In this document: positions 1 through 9,158 of the stretch, piece after piece
Numbering within the stretch: position 1 is the stretch's first letter
Layout: each line of letters begins with the position of its first letter
DNA from: Nostoc sp. UHCC 0302
GTDB lineage: Bacteria; Cyanobacteriota; Cyanobacteriia; Cyanobacteriales; Nostocaceae
DNA length: 64,000 nucleotides
Assembly (NCBI RefSeq): GCF_038096175.1
Contig: NZ_CP151099.1
Coordinates: forward strand, 6,488,001 to 6,552,000
Reading direction: 5' to 3'
Position numbers and translations under genes: made by a program
The notes under the pieces: generated by a model
Told to the model about the DNA's origin: nothing
Seen by the model: the letters and a program-made list of their open reading frames with translations, nothing else
The model's database searches: none

Positions 1-290
1 GCGGAGTCCGAATAGGTGATGGAACCCTAATTGCATCTCACTGTTCCATAACAACAATTACCCATCCAATCAATTGTGCAAATAGGTTTGATGCTCCTAC
101 TATTTTGAAACCTATAGAGATTGGGAAAAATGTTTGGATAGGTACTGGCGCAGTAATTCTTCCAGGTATCCGAATTGGTGATAATTCTGTAATTGGTGCT
201 GGTGCGATCGTTACAAAGGACGTACCAGCAAATTGTGTATATATCCGTAATCCTGCAAGATATCTAAAAAACTTGACTGCTGAAAAATAG
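1..290 (+). CDS. Hexapeptide-repeat acyltransferase, C-terminal part (5' end outside window)
   Basis: The reading frame is open from base 3, so the gene begins upstream of the window. The visible 95 residues show left-handed beta-helix hexapeptide repeats (GVRIGDG, EIGKNVWIG, GIRIGDNSVIGAGAIVTKDVP) and end in a typical C-terminal turn, NCVYIRNPARYLK. This is the signature of the LbH O-acetyltransferase family (maltose/serine/sugar acetyltransferases), which transfers acetyl or other acyl groups from CoA. The VWIGTGAVILPGIRIGD block is the usual active-site-proximal coil. The acceptor cannot be inferred; a surface-polysaccharide sugar is common for such enzymes. An internal ATG at 105 lies inside the repeat region and is not the real start. 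Confidence 0.85.
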   Translation, partial: GVRIGDGTLIASHCSITTITHPINCANRFDAPTILKPIEIGKNVWIGTGAVILPGIRIGDNSVIGAGAIVTKDVPANCVYIRNPARYLKNLTAEK

Positions 291-573
291 AAAGTTTCAG
301 TAATTGTATTTGATAATTTATGGTAACAACTAGCTAGTTATCCAAAATCTACCACTACCAAGCAGGCATCAAACTAAATTAAACAAGCAATTCTAAACGT
401 CAGTTCTAACAAAGGACGGTTTGCCACCAAGATAAAGGTAGGTATTTGGTTGCTACACTCGCGTTGAAAACTACTAAGCTGGTAGATAGCACGTTAAAAC
501 TCTACCGAAAATTCTGAATCTGACTAAGTAATGATTCAGGCTTTATCACTGGCGAATTACTTGTAACTACACT

Positions 574-2031
574 ATGTTTGATGCTCTATCTGACCGTTTA
601 GAAGCCGCCTGGAAGAAACTACGAGGACAGGACAAAATTTCTCAATCCAACATTCAAGATGCTTTGCGGGAAGTACGCCGCGCTTTGTTGGAAGCAGATG
701 TCAATCTCCAGGTAGTTAAAGATTTTATTAGCGAAGTCGAAACCAAAGCACAGGGAGCCGAGGTAGTCTCCGGGGTGCGACCCGACCAACAGTTTATCAA
801 AATTGTCTACGATGAACTGGTGCAGGTGATGGGGGAAGAGAATGTTCCCTTAGCAGAAGCCAAAGAGCAACCCACTATTGTGCTAATGGCAGGGTTGCAG
901 GGTACGGGTAAAACCACAGCTACTGCTAAACTAGCCTTACATCTCCGTAAATTAGATCGCAGCTGTTTATTGGTGGCCACAGACGTGTATCGTCCAGCAG
1001 CTATCGATCAGTTGCTGACTCTAGGTAAGCAAATTGATGTGCCAGTCTTTGAACTGGGAAGCGATGCTGACCCAGTAGAAATTGCCCGCCAAGGTGTTGA
1101 ACGCGGCAGAGCAGAAGGTGTCAATACGGTAATTATTGATACGGCGGGTCGCTTACAAATTGACGAAGACATGATGGCGGAATTAGCCCGCATCAAACAA
1201 ACTGTCCAACCCCACGAAACTTTGTTAGTGGTGGACTCGATGACTGGACAAGAGGCAGCCAATCTTACCCGTACCTTCCATGACCAAATTGGCATTACTG
1301 GGGCGATTCTCACCAAGCTAGATGGTGATAGCCGTGGTGGTGCGGCGCTGTCGGTGCGGCAGATTTCAGGAGCGCCAATTAAATTTGTGGGCGTGGGTGA
1401 GAAAGTCGAGGCGTTGCAACCGTTTTATCCAGAGCGGATGGCGTCGCGGATTCTGGGAATGGGCGATGTTCTGAGCTTAGTCGAAAAAGCCCAAGAAGAA
1501 TTTGACATAGCAGATGCTGAGAAAATGCAGGAGAAAATCCTGTCAGCGAAGTTTGATTTTACTGACTTTCTCAAGCAGCTACGTATGCTGAAGAACATGG
1601 GATCTCTAGGAGGCATCATCAAGATGATTCCAGGGATGAACAAGCTTTCAGATGATCAGCTCAAGCAGGGAGAAACCCAGCTGAAGCGCTGTGAGGCGAT
1701 GATTAATTCCATGACTCGCCAGGAACGCCACGACCCCGATTTATTAGCAAGTTCTCCTAGTCGGCGGCGACGGATTGCGTCTGGCTCTGGCTATAGAGAA
1801 ACAGATGTAAGTAAACTCGTGGCTGATTTCCAAAAAATGCGATCGCTCATGCAGCAAATGGGTCAAGGTAACTTCCCAGGAATGCCAGGAATGTTTGGCG
1901 GTGGCATGGGCAACGCTTTTGCCGGAGGAGGCAATCGTCCCCCTGCCCCTGGCTGGCGGGGATACAATACCGACGCAGGCGCAAAAAAGAAAAAGAAGGA
2001 GAAAAAGAAAAAAGGCTTCGGGAATCTTTAG
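574..2031 (+). CDS. ffh: Signal recognition particle protein Ffh (SRP54)
   Basis: SRP54 GTPase that binds signal sequences and 4.5S RNA and delivers ribosomes to FtsY at the membrane. The order is N-terminal four-helix bundle (about 1-90), G domain with P-loop GLQGTGKTT (107-115) and DTAGRL, then the methionine-rich M domain (about 330-450). The M domain holds the RNA-binding region around SSPSRRRRIASGSG. The 485-residue length is normal for cyanobacteria. The C-terminal tail is Gly/Met-rich and ends in a lysine cluster (AKKKKKEKKKK). It starts the conserved cyanobacterial run ffh-rpsP-KH protein-phoH on the same strand, 142 bp ahead of rpsP. Confidence 0.98.
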   Translation: MFDALSDRLEAAWKKLRGQDKISQSNIQDALREVRRALLEADVNLQVVKDFISEVETKAQGAEVVSGVRPDQQFIKIVYDELVQVMGEENVPLAEAKEQPTIVLMAGLQGTGKTTATAKLALHLRKLDRSCLLVATDVYRPAAIDQLLTLGKQIDVPVFELGSDADPVEIARQGVERGRAEGVNTVIIDTAGRLQIDEDMMAELARIKQTVQPHETLLVVDSMTGQEAANLTRTFHDQIGITGAILTKLDGDSRGGAALSVRQISGAPIKFVGVGEKVEALQPFYPERMASRILGMGDVLSLVEKAQEEFDIADAEKMQEKILSAKFDFTDFLKQLRMLKNMGSLGGIIKMIPGMNKLSDDQLKQGETQLKRCEAMINSMTRQERHDPDLLASSPSRRRRIASGSGYRETDVSKLVADFQKMRSLMQQMGQGNFPGMPGMFGGGMGNAFAGGGNRPPAPGWRGYNTDAGAKKKKKEKKKKGFGNL

Positions 2032-2173
2032 AGTGGTGAGTTAAAAGTTATTATTGTTTTTCTTGTCCTCCCAGTACCCAATCCCCAGTACCCAATCCCC
2101 TGCCTCCTAGCCGTAAATACTAGGCAAGTGTTAAAATTAGCATTTCAACAATTAGGAGAATCAATCTTCAACT

Positions 2174-2434
2174 ATGATCAAACTGCGCTTAAAGCGATAC
2201 GGTAAAAAGCGGGAAGCGAGTTACCGCATTATCGCCATTAATAGCCTCGCTCGCCGCGATGGTCGTCCCCTAGAAGAACTGGGATTCTACAACCCCAGAA
2301 CCGATGAAGTGCGACTAGATGTTCCCGGCATCGTCAAGCGACTCCAACAAGGCGCTCAACCGACTGATACCGTCCGTCGCCTCCTAGTAAAAGCTAATGT
2401 TTTTGAACAGGTCAGTGCCACAGCCCCATCCTAA
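2174..2434 (+). CDS. rpsP: 30S ribosomal protein S16
   Basis: Small basic protein of 86 residues that is an assembly factor of the 30S body. It opens with the family signature [25 protein letters not shown] read in full length, and has the S16 core FYNPRT...[24 protein letters not shown] purine-rich stretch, AGGAG at about 2154-2158, precedes the ATG. The 3' end overlaps the next gene by 38 bp in another frame, suggesting translational coupling with the KH protein. Confidence 0.98.
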   Translation: MIKLRLKRYGKKREASYRIIAINSLARRDGRPLEELGFYNPRTDEVRLDVPGIVKRLQQGAQPTDTVRRLLVKANVFEQVSATAPS

Positions 2435-2828
2435 CGTCGGAACTAAATCCCCAACAGCTAGCCCTAACTACGCTGGGCTAGTACACTTTCTAGTGCAGCC
2501 GTTTTTAGAATCTCCAGAGACTTTAAGCGTCGATTGTGAAATTTCTCATACCCTCAAACGGGCTTGGGTTCGTATAGCTTTTGACAGCACAGATAAAGGA
2601 AAAGTGTTTGGTCGAGGTGGACGCAATATTCAAGCGATTCGTACAGTAATTGCCGCAGCGGCGGAGTTGGCTGGACAATCAGTCTACCTCGACATCTACG
2701 GCAACACCGCTCCTGGTCGGGAGGGTGGCTCTTTTGATGAAGATCAAGAAGAGCGATCGCCATCACCAAAAACAAGAGAACGGACTGGTAACGGGCCTAT
2801 GCCTATTGTTAAACCACGTATCCGCTAG
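2397..2828 (+). CDS. khpA: KH-domain RNA-binding protein (KhpA/YlqC type)
   Basis: 143 residues with a single type-II KH-like fold. The recognisable core runs from [17 protein letters not shown] through the GxxG loop in [25 protein letters not shown] (about residues 67-92), followed by a charged disordered tail with HIP1-encoded residues. Members bind RNA broadly; in Firmicutes KhpA pairs with KhpB, and in cyanobacteria the gene sits with rpsP and ffh as here. The ATG at 2397 lies inside rpsP, a 38-bp overlap. Internal GTG codons closer to the core are possible starts, so the first 20 or so residues are the least certain part. A terminator follows. Confidence 0.88.
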   Translation: MFLNRSVPQPHPNVGTKSPTASPNYAGLVHFLVQPFLESPETLSVDCEISHTLKRAWVRIAFDSTDKGKVFGRGGRNIQAIRTVIAAAAELAGQSVYLDIYGNTAPGREGGSFDEDQEERSPSPKTRERTGNGPMPIVKPRIR

Positions 2829-2845
2829 ACCAAAACTAGAGAAAC

Positions 2846-2883
2846 TCTGAGCGGGTGTGGATACCTCCGCTCAGAATTTTCAC
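2846..2883 (+). terminator. Hairpin terminator after the ffh-rpsP-khpA run
   Basis: A perfect 9-bp stem (TCTGAGCGG at 2846-2854 with CCGCTCAGA at 2867-2875) is followed by a short T-rich stretch. It lies 18 bp past the khpA stop. The remaining space to 3167 shows nothing coding; it must hold the rpsU promoter. Confidence 0.65.
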
Positions 2884-3167
2884 TTTCAATTGCTAGCAGG
2901 AAGAACACTCTTGTACTTTTTTTAAGTATGTGATCATCAAAATTTAACATAGACTTGTGTAGTATTAACTTCGCTTTGACCTATTAAATTGTGGATAAGG
3001 CTGAAAAACTGCTAAATTTGGTAGGTAAATATAAAATTCTTCCAATTCTCTTGAGGATTGAACAGGTGGGTATTTCTCATCAGGAGAAAGTAAAAGCCTT
3101 TGTACTTACAGTCGGCTAAAATTGTATGCAACTTTAGATAATCCCTCTAAGGAGGTGAGACTAGGGA

Positions 3168-3344
3168 GTGGCCGAAGTTCGTTTGGGTGAAAATGAGTCG
3201 ATAGATTCAGCAATCAGACGTTTTAAAAAGAAAATTCAAAAAGCCGGGATTTTATCAGAAATCAGACGCCGGGAAAGATACGAAAAACCTAGTTTACGCC
3301 GTAAGCGTAAAGCAAAAGCCCTACGCAAAGGTATTCGCTACTAA
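3168..3344 (+). CDS. rpsU: 30S ribosomal protein S21
   Basis: 58-residue gene with a GTG start at 3168, preceded by a very strong Shine-Dalgarno sequence AAGGAGGTGAG (3149-3159) that decides the start. The product reads (M)[22 protein letters not shown]... and ends [11 protein letters not shown], matching S21, the small basic protein near the anti-Shine-Dalgarno region of 16S rRNA. It has the family's [10 protein letters not shown] segment and Arg/Lys-rich end. It stands alone between the ffh-rpsP-khpA block and phoH. Cyanobacteria often have two S21 paralogues; which one this is cannot be told. Confidence 0.95.
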   Translation: MAEVRLGENESIDSAIRRFKKKIQKAGILSEIRRRERYEKPSLRRKRKAKALRKGIRY

Positions 3345-3437
3345 ATCAGAGCAATGTCTTTGGTAAGGTTAGTTAACTGGTGTTAATTTTTTAATTAAAG
3401 GTTTGAAAACATTTTTTTGAATCAAACCTACACCAAT

Positions 3438-3481
3438 AACTAGAAAAGATAAAGGCGCAATTAATAGCGTCTCTAGTTTTT
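3438..3481 (+). terminator. Possible terminator after rpsU
   Basis: AACTAGA (3438-3444) pairs with TCTAGTT (3472-3478) and is followed by a run of T. The loop is long, with only partial inner pairing, so this is a weak call. Confidence 0.35.
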
Positions 3482-3616
3482 ATTGTGCGCTAAAGAAACT
3501 ATATTTTATAATAGTAAAAATTAGTACAAAAATCAGGTAAAGAACTGCGCTGTTGCGCCATTAGAGGAAAATATTTACCTTTGTCAAAAAATGCTCCTAA
3601 AGAATTAAGAAATACT

Positions 3617-4570
3617 ATGGCAGATGCCTTAACAATTCAGCTGCCGAATATTCCCAGTGCGATCGCTCTAGCGGGAGATGCAGAAGAAAATCTCAAAATT
3701 CTATCCCGGCAAACTGGAGCTAGCTTGGTACTACGCGGACAAGAACTACTCATTTCTGGCACAGAAAAGCAAATTGAGCTAGCTTCTCGATTAGTGCGAT
3801 CGCTTGAAGACATCTGGATTAAAGGCAATACAATTTCCAGTGCTGATATTTTTACAGCCCGTCAAGCTTTGGATAGCGATCGGCAAGACGAACTGCATGA
3901 GTTACAGCGAGATATCCTCTCCAAAACTCGTAGAGGTGAAGAAGTCCGCGCTAAAACCTTTCGCCAGCGACAGTACATTGAGGCGATCCGAAAACGTGAC
4001 CTCACCTTTGGTATTGGCCCTGCTGGAACAGGTAAGACATATCTTGCTGTTGTTGTCGCTGTGCAAGCACTTTTAGCTAACCAATTTGAAAGGATAATTT
4101 TAACTCGTCCTGCCGTCGAAGCAGGCGAAAAACTGGGTTTTTTACCTGGAGACTTGCAGCAGAAAGTTAATCCTTATCTTCGTCCACTTTATGATGCTAT
4201 TAATGAATTCATTGATCCAGAAAAAGTCCCCAATTTAATAGAACGAGGTGTAATTGAAGTTGCGCCACTTGCCTATATGCGAGGACGCACCCTGAATAAT
4301 GCTTTTGTAATTGTGGATGAAGCCCAAAATACTACACCTGCTCAGATGAAAATGGTTTTGACCCGTTTGGGTTTCCGTTCCCGAATGGTGATTACGGGTG
4401 ACACGACACAAACTGATTTGCCACTTAATCAACAATCAGGCTTAGGAGTTGCTTTACAAGTTTTAAAAAGCGTTGAAGGCATTGCTTTTTGTGAATTTAC
4501 CCAAAAAGATGTTGTGCGTCATCCCTTAGTTCAGCGTATTGTTGCTGCTTATGAACAACACGAAAAATAG
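3617..4570 (+). CDS. phoH: PhoH family P-loop ATPase
   Basis: Cytoplasmic PhoH-like protein. An N-terminal KH-like segment (LPNIPSAIALAGDAEENLKI...LVLRGQELLISG) precedes a PhoH ATPase domain with Walker A GPAGTGKT, the invariant RPAVEAGEKLGFLPGDL segment, Walker B FVIVDEAQN and the sensor-like VITGDTTQTDLP. Members are RNA-linked ATPases or helicases whose substrate is not settled. The ATG at 3617 (MADALTIQLPNIP) is preferred because it matches where family members usually begin. An in-frame TTG at 3581 with GAGG about 15 nt upstream would add 12 residues. The gene belongs to the cyanobacterial ffh-rpsP-KH-phoH neighbourhood. Confidence 0.92.
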   Translation: MADALTIQLPNIPSAIALAGDAEENLKILSRQTGASLVLRGQELLISGTEKQIELASRLVRSLEDIWIKGNTISSADIFTARQALDSDRQDELHELQRDILSKTRRGEEVRAKTFRQRQYIEAIRKRDLTFGIGPAGTGKTYLAVVVAVQALLANQFERIILTRPAVEAGEKLGFLPGDLQQKVNPYLRPLYDAINEFIDPEKVPNLIERGVIEVAPLAYMRGRTLNNAFVIVDEAQNTTPAQMKMVLTRLGFRSRMVITGDTTQTDLPLNQQSGLGVALQVLKSVEGIAFCEFTQKDVVRHPLVQRIVAAYEQHEK

Positions 4571-4633
4571 GCATTGGAGATCAACAGAAAACAACTGTTA
4601 AGGTGAATTCTAGTAATAAATTTACCATAGCTG

Positions 4634-4716
4634 TTGGTTTCGACTTACCTAGGCTCCGCTCGGCACAAGTCGCTCAGCCAACTGAGTGGTCGAGAGTTGA
4701 GCGAAGTCGAAACTCA
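4634..4716. repeat. Dispersed imperfect palindrome (TTTCGACTT...AAGTCGAAA type)
   Basis: 10-bp arms GTTTCGACTT (4637-4646) and AAGTCGAAAC (4704-4713) enclose a GC-rich core with GCTCAGCC and GAGCGAAG. It lies between phoH and the next gene. Elements of this look are common in Nostoc-type intergenic DNA (from memory); only one copy is seen here. Confidence 0.5.
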
Positions 4717-4771
4717 TCAACATAAGTATTTTTTTCATCATAAATCACCTAAAGACTAAGGACAAAAATTT

Positions 4772-5176
4772 ATGAGTGCTACTTTGAAAAAATTTTTAGA
4801 AGCTTGTGATACTTTAGGAACTCTGCGTCTAATTGTTACTAGCAGCGCCGCTGTTTTAGAAGCACGAGGTAAAGTAGAAAAGCTATTTTATGCAGAGTTA
4901 CCCAAAGGGAAGTATGCCAATATGCACACTGAAGGTTTTGAGTTTCACTTGAATATGGACAAAATTATTCAAGTAAAATTTGAAACGGGTGAAGCAAAAA
5001 GAGGTAATTTTACGACCTATGCTATTCGGTTTATAGATGAGAAGCATGAGTCTGCTTTAAGCCTATTTTTGCAATGGGGTAAACCAGGAGAATATGAACC
5101 AGGACAAGTAGAAGCTTGGCAAGCTTTACGGGAAAAATATGGTGAAGTTTGGCAACCTTTACCAGCAGAGATTTAA
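4772..5176 (+). CDS. ChuX/HutX-like haem-utilisation family protein (conserved cyanobacterial)
   Basis: 134-residue soluble protein with no signal peptide. By eye it follows the C-terminal half of the ChuX/HutX fold: ELPKGKYANMHTEGFEFHLNMDKIIQVKFET, then YAIRFIDEKHESALSLFLQWGKPGEYEPGQVEAWQALREKY. The FHLNM segment, alternating beta strands and QVEAW helix are the shared landmarks. Family members bind haem-like molecules in the cytoplasm. No haem transporter lies nearby, and the usual N-terminal half is absent, so haem handling is inference only. It is preceded by a purine-rich stretch and stands as a single gene. Confidence 0.55.
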   Translation: MSATLKKFLEACDTLGTLRLIVTSSAAVLEARGKVEKLFYAELPKGKYANMHTEGFEFHLNMDKIIQVKFETGEAKRGNFTTYAIRFIDEKHESALSLFLQWGKPGEYEPGQVEAWQALREKYGEVWQPLPAEI

Positions 5177-5391
5177 TATTAATAATTGGTAATTGGGAAA
5201 ACCTAAAGTCTCTTACAATTTTACAATTTTTTAGATAAAATGATGTCACGCATCAGAAAAGCCTACTAAGCAAACCTGCACTAATCTGAAGGGCTTTTAC
5301 TAGATTACCATTTGTGAGCTTGAAAAGATTTGAGATGATCGAATAATTCACGATATAAATAGTTTGTAATTCAGCAAACTAACTAAATTTA

Positions 5392-6177
5392 ATGCTTGCA
5401 ATAAAGGTGATTTGCAATTTTTGCTTAGTTCTTTTATTCGTGTTGGGGGGCAGTGATGCTAAAGCCGGAGAGTTATCTGAACGGTTAGCCAATTTTCCTC
5501 AGTGGGATAAATTAACTTCCGTACAGCCAGCTTCAGGAGATTTAGTTTATCCTGAGTGGATGGCTGGTGATTGGCAAGTTAAAAGTACTTTGGTAGATTT
5601 AGCTGCGCCTTTAGCACCAGATATTGTGACACCTGGGTTTGAAGGTAATCGCCGACAACTCAATCAGCCTATAAGTTTTTTAGTAAGGTTTGTTAAGCAG
5701 CGATCGCCTAATCTTAATCTTGGTTTAAAAGTATTTTCTGGGATAGATAAAAAATCACTAATTTTAGTAGCAGATAGAGCATACAATAGCTTGAATTTAG
5801 CAAGAGCTTATTTAGGGGATGAAGCTGTTTTATCAGTCAAAACCGATCCAGATTCGCCTAATCGCCAGATTACATTCTTGCGAGGAGAACGCCAACTAGT
5901 TTCCATTGTTACTGCACGTGCTACGGAAACTACTTCTGATGACAAATTCATTACTACAGAAGCGTTTCAACAACTATTTAAAGGTGGTTCAGTCCCCTAT
6001 TTAAACTCTGTAGAATCTACTACCGCCTACCATAAACTTCTTACATCTATTCCATCAATTGAAGCAGATCAAGTTACTGCTGTCTATCTCTCACCTCAAG
6101 ATCCAGATTATTTTAAAGCTGGATCTCAACCAGTTGCTCTTTACCGCTATCGGCTAGAATTTTTCTCTATAAAATAG
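5392..6177 (+). CDS. Exported conserved cyanobacterial protein (DUF6816-like)
   Basis: 261 residues with an N-terminal signal peptide: basic start, then ICNFCLVLLFVLGGSDAKAG with cleavage likely after AKA. The mature part has the string GDLVYPEWMAGDWQVKSTL, DLAAPLAPDIVTPGFEGNRRQLNQPISFLVRF, which I associate with the DUF6816 family of cyanobacteria and plastids. The GDW..STL and NR motifs suggest a lipocalin-like beta barrel, but no function is established. It is probably periplasmic or thylakoid-lumenal. No operon partner is evident. Confidence 0.55.
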   Translation: MLAIKVICNFCLVLLFVLGGSDAKAGELSERLANFPQWDKLTSVQPASGDLVYPEWMAGDWQVKSTLVDLAAPLAPDIVTPGFEGNRRQLNQPISFLVRFVKQRSPNLNLGLKVFSGIDKKSLILVADRAYNSLNLARAYLGDEAVLSVKTDPDSPNRQITFLRGERQLVSIVTARATETTSDDKFITTEAFQQLFKGGSVPYLNSVESTTAYHKLLTSIPSIEADQVTAVYLSPQDPDYFKAGSQPVALYRYRLEFFSIK

Positions 6178-6286
6178 CTAGGTACTCCAAAAGAGTGATT
6201 TAGTTATCTAACTCTTGACTATCTTGTATTATAAATGTAGTATATAAATTCCAAGCTAACGATCGCGCTCTTGGACAGTGTGCATC

Positions 6287-8104
6287 ATGGCAAAATTTAC
6301 AGATATTCTCAATTACTTTCGCAGCGACTGGAAGCTGAGTATTTTCAGTATTACCGCAGCCAGCATTTACGAAATTATTGATTTGGTTGTTCCTTATGCG
6401 ATTGGACAGATTTTAAATGTTTTGTCTGATCAACCTTTGGATAAACCACTTCAAAGAGCGATCGCAATCTTCTCAGACTACACCAATTACCCAGTAAATA
6501 AGTCTTTATCTTTAAGTGTGTTACTGGGTTTAATTTTTGTTGTCACCGTAGTCAGAGCGCCTACACAGCCTTGGTTAACCAACTGGTTTCACTGGGATAT
6601 AGCTATCAGGGCGCGTCGGGATAAATCTCAAACAGCCATTGCTAAAATTCTTACCCTGCCATTAGAATTTTATGATGAAAATAACCCCGGACGTATTGCT
6701 GGAAGAGTAGCTAGAGGTCTTACTAATCACAGTTGGACATATCCCGAAATCGCCGGACAGCTGATTCCTAAACTGTTGCGTGTATTAGGAATTTTTGTGT
6801 TCATCTTGTTGATTGAGTGGCGAATTGCGATTTTATATCTAATTTCCTTCGTAGTTATCCTCACTTTTAGCTTAAAAGATTTACAGCGGATAATGTGGCA
6901 CGAAAGCCGCTTGGATAAATACGCAGAAAACACCGAAAGCCGTACATCTGAGCTGATCACCAATATCAAAACAGTCAAAGCATTTGCCACTGAAGCTAAA
7001 GAACTGAAGCGGCAAAACCAACGTTTAGATCGTGAACTAAACGTGCTTGATTATCGTATCCACAAAGATTATGTAAAACTTGTTACTTGGCAAAAAAGCG
7101 TAATCCAGTTTTGCGTATTTACAATTCTAGCTTTGACTTTAGCAGCAACAGTAGCTGGTAGAATTTCTCTCGGTCACTTTGTTATGACCTTAACTCTTTC
7201 CAGCATGGCATTTGCCGAACTAGAACCTATCAGCACCGTAGCAGAGGTTTTTACCCGTCGCTATTCTTCTATGCTGCGGTTTCACGAATTTCTTCAAGAG
7301 CCAACTGGACTTGATTCAGTTGATCTTTTAGAAGATAACCAAGCAGAATCGCCCTATCAATTTACTGGAAAAATTGAGTTGTCACACATTAATTTTGGAT
7401 ATGATGCTGACCGACAAGTTTTACAAGATATTAATTTGTTAATTGAGCCATATCAAACAGTGGCATTAGTTGGGCGTTCCGGTTCTGGTAAGTCTACGCT
7501 AGTGAAGTTGCTGTTGCGATATTTTGAACCTCAAGAAGGTCAAATTCTAATTGATGGTCAAGATATTCGCACTTTAAATGTGGGTCAGTATAGACGGAGA
7601 TTAGCGATCGTTCACCAAGAAGTAGACGTTTTTAACGGTACTGTATTGGATAACCTTACCTATGGCAAGCCGAATGCCAGTTTTGAGCAGGTTCAAGAAG
7701 CCTGTAGAATTGCCAAAGTCGATGAAGTAGTCCAGCACCTACCCCAAGGTTATTACACCGTTGTCGGGGAACGTGGTGTTAGGTTGTCTGGAGGACAAAG
7801 ACAGCGATTGGGAATTGCTAGGGCGCTGCTAGTGGAACCAGATGTACTGATTTTTGACGAAGCCACCTCTAGCCTAGATTACGAGTCTGAACGTTCTATC
7901 CAGCTGGCAATGAAATCAATTCAGGGAACTCGCACCACCATCGTCATTGCTCACCGTCTAAGTACAGTGAGGGAAGCAGATAAAATTGTGGTTCTCGATC
8001 AAGGAAGGATTGTGGAAGTTGGTAGCCATGACGAACTTTTGCGTCGCGAGGGCATTTACCGCCGCTTGCACTCTTTGCAAGAAACAGGAGAACTCCTGAG
8101 TTAG
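6287..8104 (+). CDS. ABC exporter, fused permease and ATPase (MsbA/lipid-multidrug type)
   Basis: Half-transporter of about 605 residues. An N-terminal six-helix membrane domain (about 20-310) contains the coupling-type segment RIAGRVARGLTNHSW. The C-terminal ATPase has Walker A LVGRSGSGKST (about 395), signature LSGGQRQRLGIARAL (about 500), Walker B VLIFDEATSSLD and H-loop IVIAHRLST. It should act as a homodimer exporting lipids or hydrophobic compounds; the substrate cannot be read from sequence. A GTG at 6278 would add three residues, but the ATG at 6287 is the natural start. A strong terminator follows the stop. Confidence 0.93.
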   Translation: MAKFTDILNYFRSDWKLSIFSITAASIYEIIDLVVPYAIGQILNVLSDQPLDKPLQRAIAIFSDYTNYPVNKSLSLSVLLGLIFVVTVVRAPTQPWLTNWFHWDIAIRARRDKSQTAIAKILTLPLEFYDENNPGRIAGRVARGLTNHSWTYPEIAGQLIPKLLRVLGIFVFILLIEWRIAILYLISFVVILTFSLKDLQRIMWHESRLDKYAENTESRTSELITNIKTVKAFATEAKELKRQNQRLDRELNVLDYRIHKDYVKLVTWQKSVIQFCVFTILALTLAATVAGRISLGHFVMTLTLSSMAFAELEPISTVAEVFTRRYSSMLRFHEFLQEPTGLDSVDLLEDNQAESPYQFTGKIELSHINFGYDADRQVLQDINLLIEPYQTVALVGRSGSGKSTLVKLLLRYFEPQEGQILIDGQDIRTLNVGQYRRRLAIVHQEVDVFNGTVLDNLTYGKPNASFEQVQEACRIAKVDEVVQHLPQGYYTVVGERGVRLSGGQRQRLGIARALLVEPDVLIFDEATSSLDYESERSIQLAMKSIQGTRTTIVIAHRLSTVREADKIVVLDQGRIVEVGSHDELLRREGIYRRLHSLQETGELLS

Positions 8105-8108
8105 TAAG

Positions 8109-8136
8109 ATGGCGGTGGGGCTTCACCGCCATTTTT
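8109..8136 (+). terminator. Rho-independent terminator of the ABC exporter gene
   Basis: Perfect 9-bp stem ATGGCGGTG (8109-8117) with CACCGCCAT (8124-8132), 6-nt loop and a T run. It begins 5 bp after the stop codon. Confidence 0.85.
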
Positions 8137-8193
8137 AGAAACTACTTGCGATTACCAAAATCTGGTGCTAAGATTGTAAATCGTAGGACAAGC

Positions 8194-8276
8194 GGGTCGG
8201 TGTCCGAGTGGTTAATGGAGACGGACTGTAAATCCGTTGGTTTACGCCTACGCTGGTTCAAATCCAGCCCGGCCCA
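8194..8276 (+). tRNA. tRNA-Tyr (GTA)
   Basis: 83-nt class II tRNA. Acceptor GGGTCGG pairs with CCGGCCC, the anticodon stem ACGGA/TCCGT frames loop CTGTAAA (anticodon GTA), a long variable arm follows, and the T-arm is GCTGG-TTCAAAT-CCAGC. CCA is not fully encoded. Confidence 0.97.
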
Positions 8277-8335
8277 CCTTAATTTTAGATTTTGGATTTT
8301 ATCTAAATTCAAAATCTAGAATTCAAAAACAATTC

Positions 8336-8407
8336 GCCCGTGTGGCTCAGTGGTAGAGCACACCCTTGGTAAGGGTGAGGTCACGAGTTCAATCCTCGTC
8401 ACGGGCT
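8336..8407 (+). tRNA. tRNA-Thr (GGT)
   Basis: 72-nt tRNA. Acceptor GCCCGTG pairs with CACGGGC, the anticodon stem CACCC/GGGTG frames loop TTGGTAA (anticodon GGT), and the T-loop is TTCAATC. A T run follows directly. It lies 59 bp after tRNA-Tyr and is likely co-transcribed with it. Confidence 0.97.
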
Positions 8408-8729
8408 TTTTTATATAACTAAATAAAAAGAATAAACGTTGATAACTAAGTAGCTTGAGGGTTGCTTTAAAATCTAGGGTTCTACGGAACGTTGCCGCTT
8501 TCTATAATGCATCGAAATCTAGAAATTATGCTATTAATAATAAGTTTCTAGGATTTTGTGCGTGTACTGCGAAATACTTAATAAAACTGTTCTCTTCTAG
8601 ATACTAAACAATAAATTCATCAATAACTTAGTACAAAAGTATTATTAAAGTTCTGATCGCCTTCTTAGCAGAAATATCACCTAAGTCACATCTCACGCTA
8701 CAACGCTTAAGATTGCTATTTAATTAAAA
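8408..8729. other. Intergenic stretch between tRNA-Thr and tRNA-Arg
   Basis: AT-rich, with no convincing ORF, repeat or hairpin beyond the T run that follows tRNA-Thr. The two tRNAs converge here. No integrase or attachment-site-like duplication of either tRNA 3' end was seen. Confidence 0.6.
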
Positions 8730-8802
8730 CGAGCGCGGCAGGGTTCGAACCTGCGACCGATTGCTTAGAAGGCAATTGCTCTATCCACTGAGCTACGCGC
8801 CC
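8730..8802 (-). tRNA. tRNA-Arg (TCT)
   Basis: 73-nt tRNA read on the minus strand. Acceptor GGGCGCG pairs with CGCGCTC through one G-T pair, the D-arm is GCTCAGTGGATAGAGC, and the anticodon stem ATTGC/GCAAT frames loop CTTCTAA (anticodon TCT). The T-loop is TTCGAAC. Confidence 0.96.
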
Positions 8803-9158
8803 AAGTTAAAACTTAGGCTCCAAAAGGAGTCACCTGCATAATTATATCGCTCACCCTTACCAAGAAGCAATCAAAAATTGCAGATTTGCCACTAGCAAGG
8901 CTAAGATCCTAGTCGCTAGTTAGTAAATGTACACTAAAAACGAGGCAGATGGGGTACTGGTTGGATATATTGTTTTGTCAAGGGGCTATTGACCCGTTAA
9001 CGCTAACGCCCTCTGGGCGACTTGCTCTCAGCAAACAACTGGCAATCGCCATGCTTCTACAACAAAATGCTAAGTGATTCTACTCTTGGCGATGCTGCCA
9101 AATGCGATTATTTATCCAATATTAAGAATGCCCCTGTGAGGAGTTAGTTGCTAGTGCC
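8803..9158. other. Intergenic stretch upstream of the 9.2-kb hypothetical gene
   Basis: No gene-like ORF. A short GC-rich patch around 9000-9060 has the look of worn interspersed repeat. Promoters for tRNA-Arg (minus) and the following plus-strand gene must lie here but are not evident. Confidence 0.5.

Noticed and set aside
8194-8802. tRNA-linked integrative element
   Set aside because: No integrase, no partial tRNA duplication and no boundary change were seen near the three tRNAs.
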